A stretch of 5,869 nt of DNA from Oscillospiraceae bacterium (GTDB lineage: Bacteria; Bacillota; Clostridia; Oscillospirales; Ruminococcaceae), in NCBI GenBank assembly GCA_009782665.1, contig WRIP01000091.1:1-5869 (forward strand), in the 5' to 3' direction. Position numbers and translations under genes: made by a program. The notes under the pieces were generated by a model. That model was not told the DNA's origin and searched no databases. It worked only from the letters and a program-made list of their open reading frames with translations. Within the stretch, counting starts at the first letter, position 1, and each line of letters starts with the position of its first letter. Below, in pieces: positions 5,247-5,869 of this stretch.

Positions 5247-5869
5247 CTAACGTTCCACAATATGTACAGCGAATCCGCCGTACTCACCCTCAAAATATAT
5301 GAAGGTACGATTGCCGTTGTCATCGATTCTTGCGGTCGAACTATCGAATGTATAACCCCGGGCTTCAAGATGATAGATTGCCCTCTCAACATTGTTTGCA
5401 TAGAATGCAATATGTCCGTTTTTGCCTCTACCGCCGTTCTTCATCACCTCGATGGGTAGCCCAGCGAAGATGCTCGGGACCTTCATTATGTACTCCAATG
5501 AGAACGCATCACAGAAAAACTTTGCTAAATTATCTGCATCATTCTCATTTTGTTCATTGATTCCAATATGAGCAAAACTGAACCCCAACATCCTATCGAT
5601 GGCTTCTTTTGAGGTCTTAACCACCCCATCATAGTTATCGCCTATAATCAGGTCATTACTGACCATAAAACTTCCTCCACAGGCTAATATCTTACCAAAA
5701 CCCAGATAACTGTTCAGATTATTGAGGGTAATGCCACCGGTTGGAATGAACTTCATGTTGGGGAAGGGTGCACTGAGTGCTTTGATGTTCGCTAGTCCAC
5801 CGTTTGTTTCAGCAGGGAAGAACTTAACCACCGTAAGTCCCAACCTTGAAGCTATATCAATTTCACTCG
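5247..5869 (-). CDS. eda: KDPG/KHG aldolase fused to a C-terminal VOC (glyoxalase-like) domain, 5' end missing
   Basis: The frame is open from the right edge to a TAG at 5249-5247 and shows 206 residues. Visible residues 1-95 match the second half of class I KDPG/4-hydroxy-2-oxoglutarate aldolase: VVKFFPAE (13-20) holds the Schiff-base lysine (K15 here, K133 in E. coli Eda), followed by PTGGI (42-46) and CGGSFMV (63-69), which bind the phosphate. This enzyme cleaves KDPG to pyruvate and glyceraldehyde-3-phosphate. Residues about 97-206 form one VOC module: FAHIGIN (98-104), GLPIEVM (136-142), GHIAFYANN (151-159) and FAVHIVER (199-206). H100, E140, H152 and H202 sit at the usual metal-ligand strands, with His where the last ligand is normally Glu; this alignment is by eye. 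The fusion resembles aldolases annotated in other Clostridia; the job of the VOC part is unknown. The true start and promoter are outside the window. The stop overlaps the kdgK ribosome site, 14 bases before its ATG, so the two are cotranscribed. Confidence 0.88.
   Translation of the reverse strand, partial: SEIDIASRLGLTVVKFFPAETNGGLANIKALSAPFPNMKFIPTGGITLNNLNSYLGFGKILACGGSFMVSNDLIIGDNYDGVVKTSKEAIDRMLGFSFAHIGINEQNENDADNLAKFFCDAFSLEYIMKVPSIFAGLPIEVMKNGGRGKNGHIAFYANNVERAIYHLEARGYTFDSSTARIDDNGNRTFIYFEGEYGGFAVHIVER

Noticed and set aside
5019..5459. A 146-codon rightward open frame across the eda-kdgK junction
   Set aside because: It is antisense to two clearly recognised enzymes, has an Arg/His/Ser-rich shadow-like composition, and matches no known domain by eye.
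5841..5843. TTG codon as the start of the aldolase protein
   Set aside because: The frame continues upstream to the window edge with the expected aldolase sequence (SEIDIASRLGLTVV), so the TTG codes for an internal leucine.

Overview
The window looks like chromosomal core-metabolism DNA from a low- to mid-GC Firmicute, most likely a member of the Clostridia. The reasons are strong AGGAGG-type ribosome sites, sigma-A-like promoters, a tyrosine/proline-rich HtrA-like N-terminus, a KDPG aldolase fused to a VOC domain, and a membrane-anchored parvulin foldase. The species cannot be named from the sequence alone. No mobile element, CRISPR array, tRNA or rRNA was recognised.

Layout, left to right. 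(1) At 1-269 on the minus strand is the 5' end of a gene for a membrane-anchored protein, probably an HtrA/DegP-like serine protease; it runs off the left edge. (2) A 397-base divergent intergenic region (270-666) has a credible promoter for the leftward gene, a weak one for the rightward gene, and several small repeats. (3) At 667-1959 on the plus strand is a eukaryotic-type (pfam Hexokinase_1/2) hexokinase, not the ROK or Glk type usual in bacteria. (4) At 1961-2929 on the minus strand is a YegS/BmrU/DgkB-type lipid kinase, tail to tail with the hexokinase with one base between the stop codons. (5) Between 2930 and 3058 two face-to-face promoters overlap, and a perfect 8-bp inverted repeat lies in the rightward leader. 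(6) At 3059-4117 on the plus strand is a membrane-anchored parvulin-type peptidyl-prolyl isomerase (PrsA/SurA-like). (7) A strong bidirectional terminator hairpin lies at 4168-4192. (8) An operon on the minus strand encodes a KDPG aldolase-VOC fusion (truncated at the right edge, ending at 5247) followed by 2-keto-3-deoxygluconate kinase (4210-5232).

Functional reading. KdgK and the aldolase are the last two steps of hexuronate/sugar-acid breakdown: KDG is phosphorylated to KDPG, which is cleaved to pyruvate and glyceraldehyde-3-phosphate. The hexokinase is a separate transcription unit that would feed free hexose into glycolysis. The HtrA-like protein and the parvulin both suggest envelope protein quality control, and the lipid kinase suggests phospholipid turnover. 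I see no evidence for a new multi-gene system. The most interesting points are the eukaryotic-type hexokinase, the aldolase-VOC fusion, and the compact overlapping divergent promoter with its inverted repeat.
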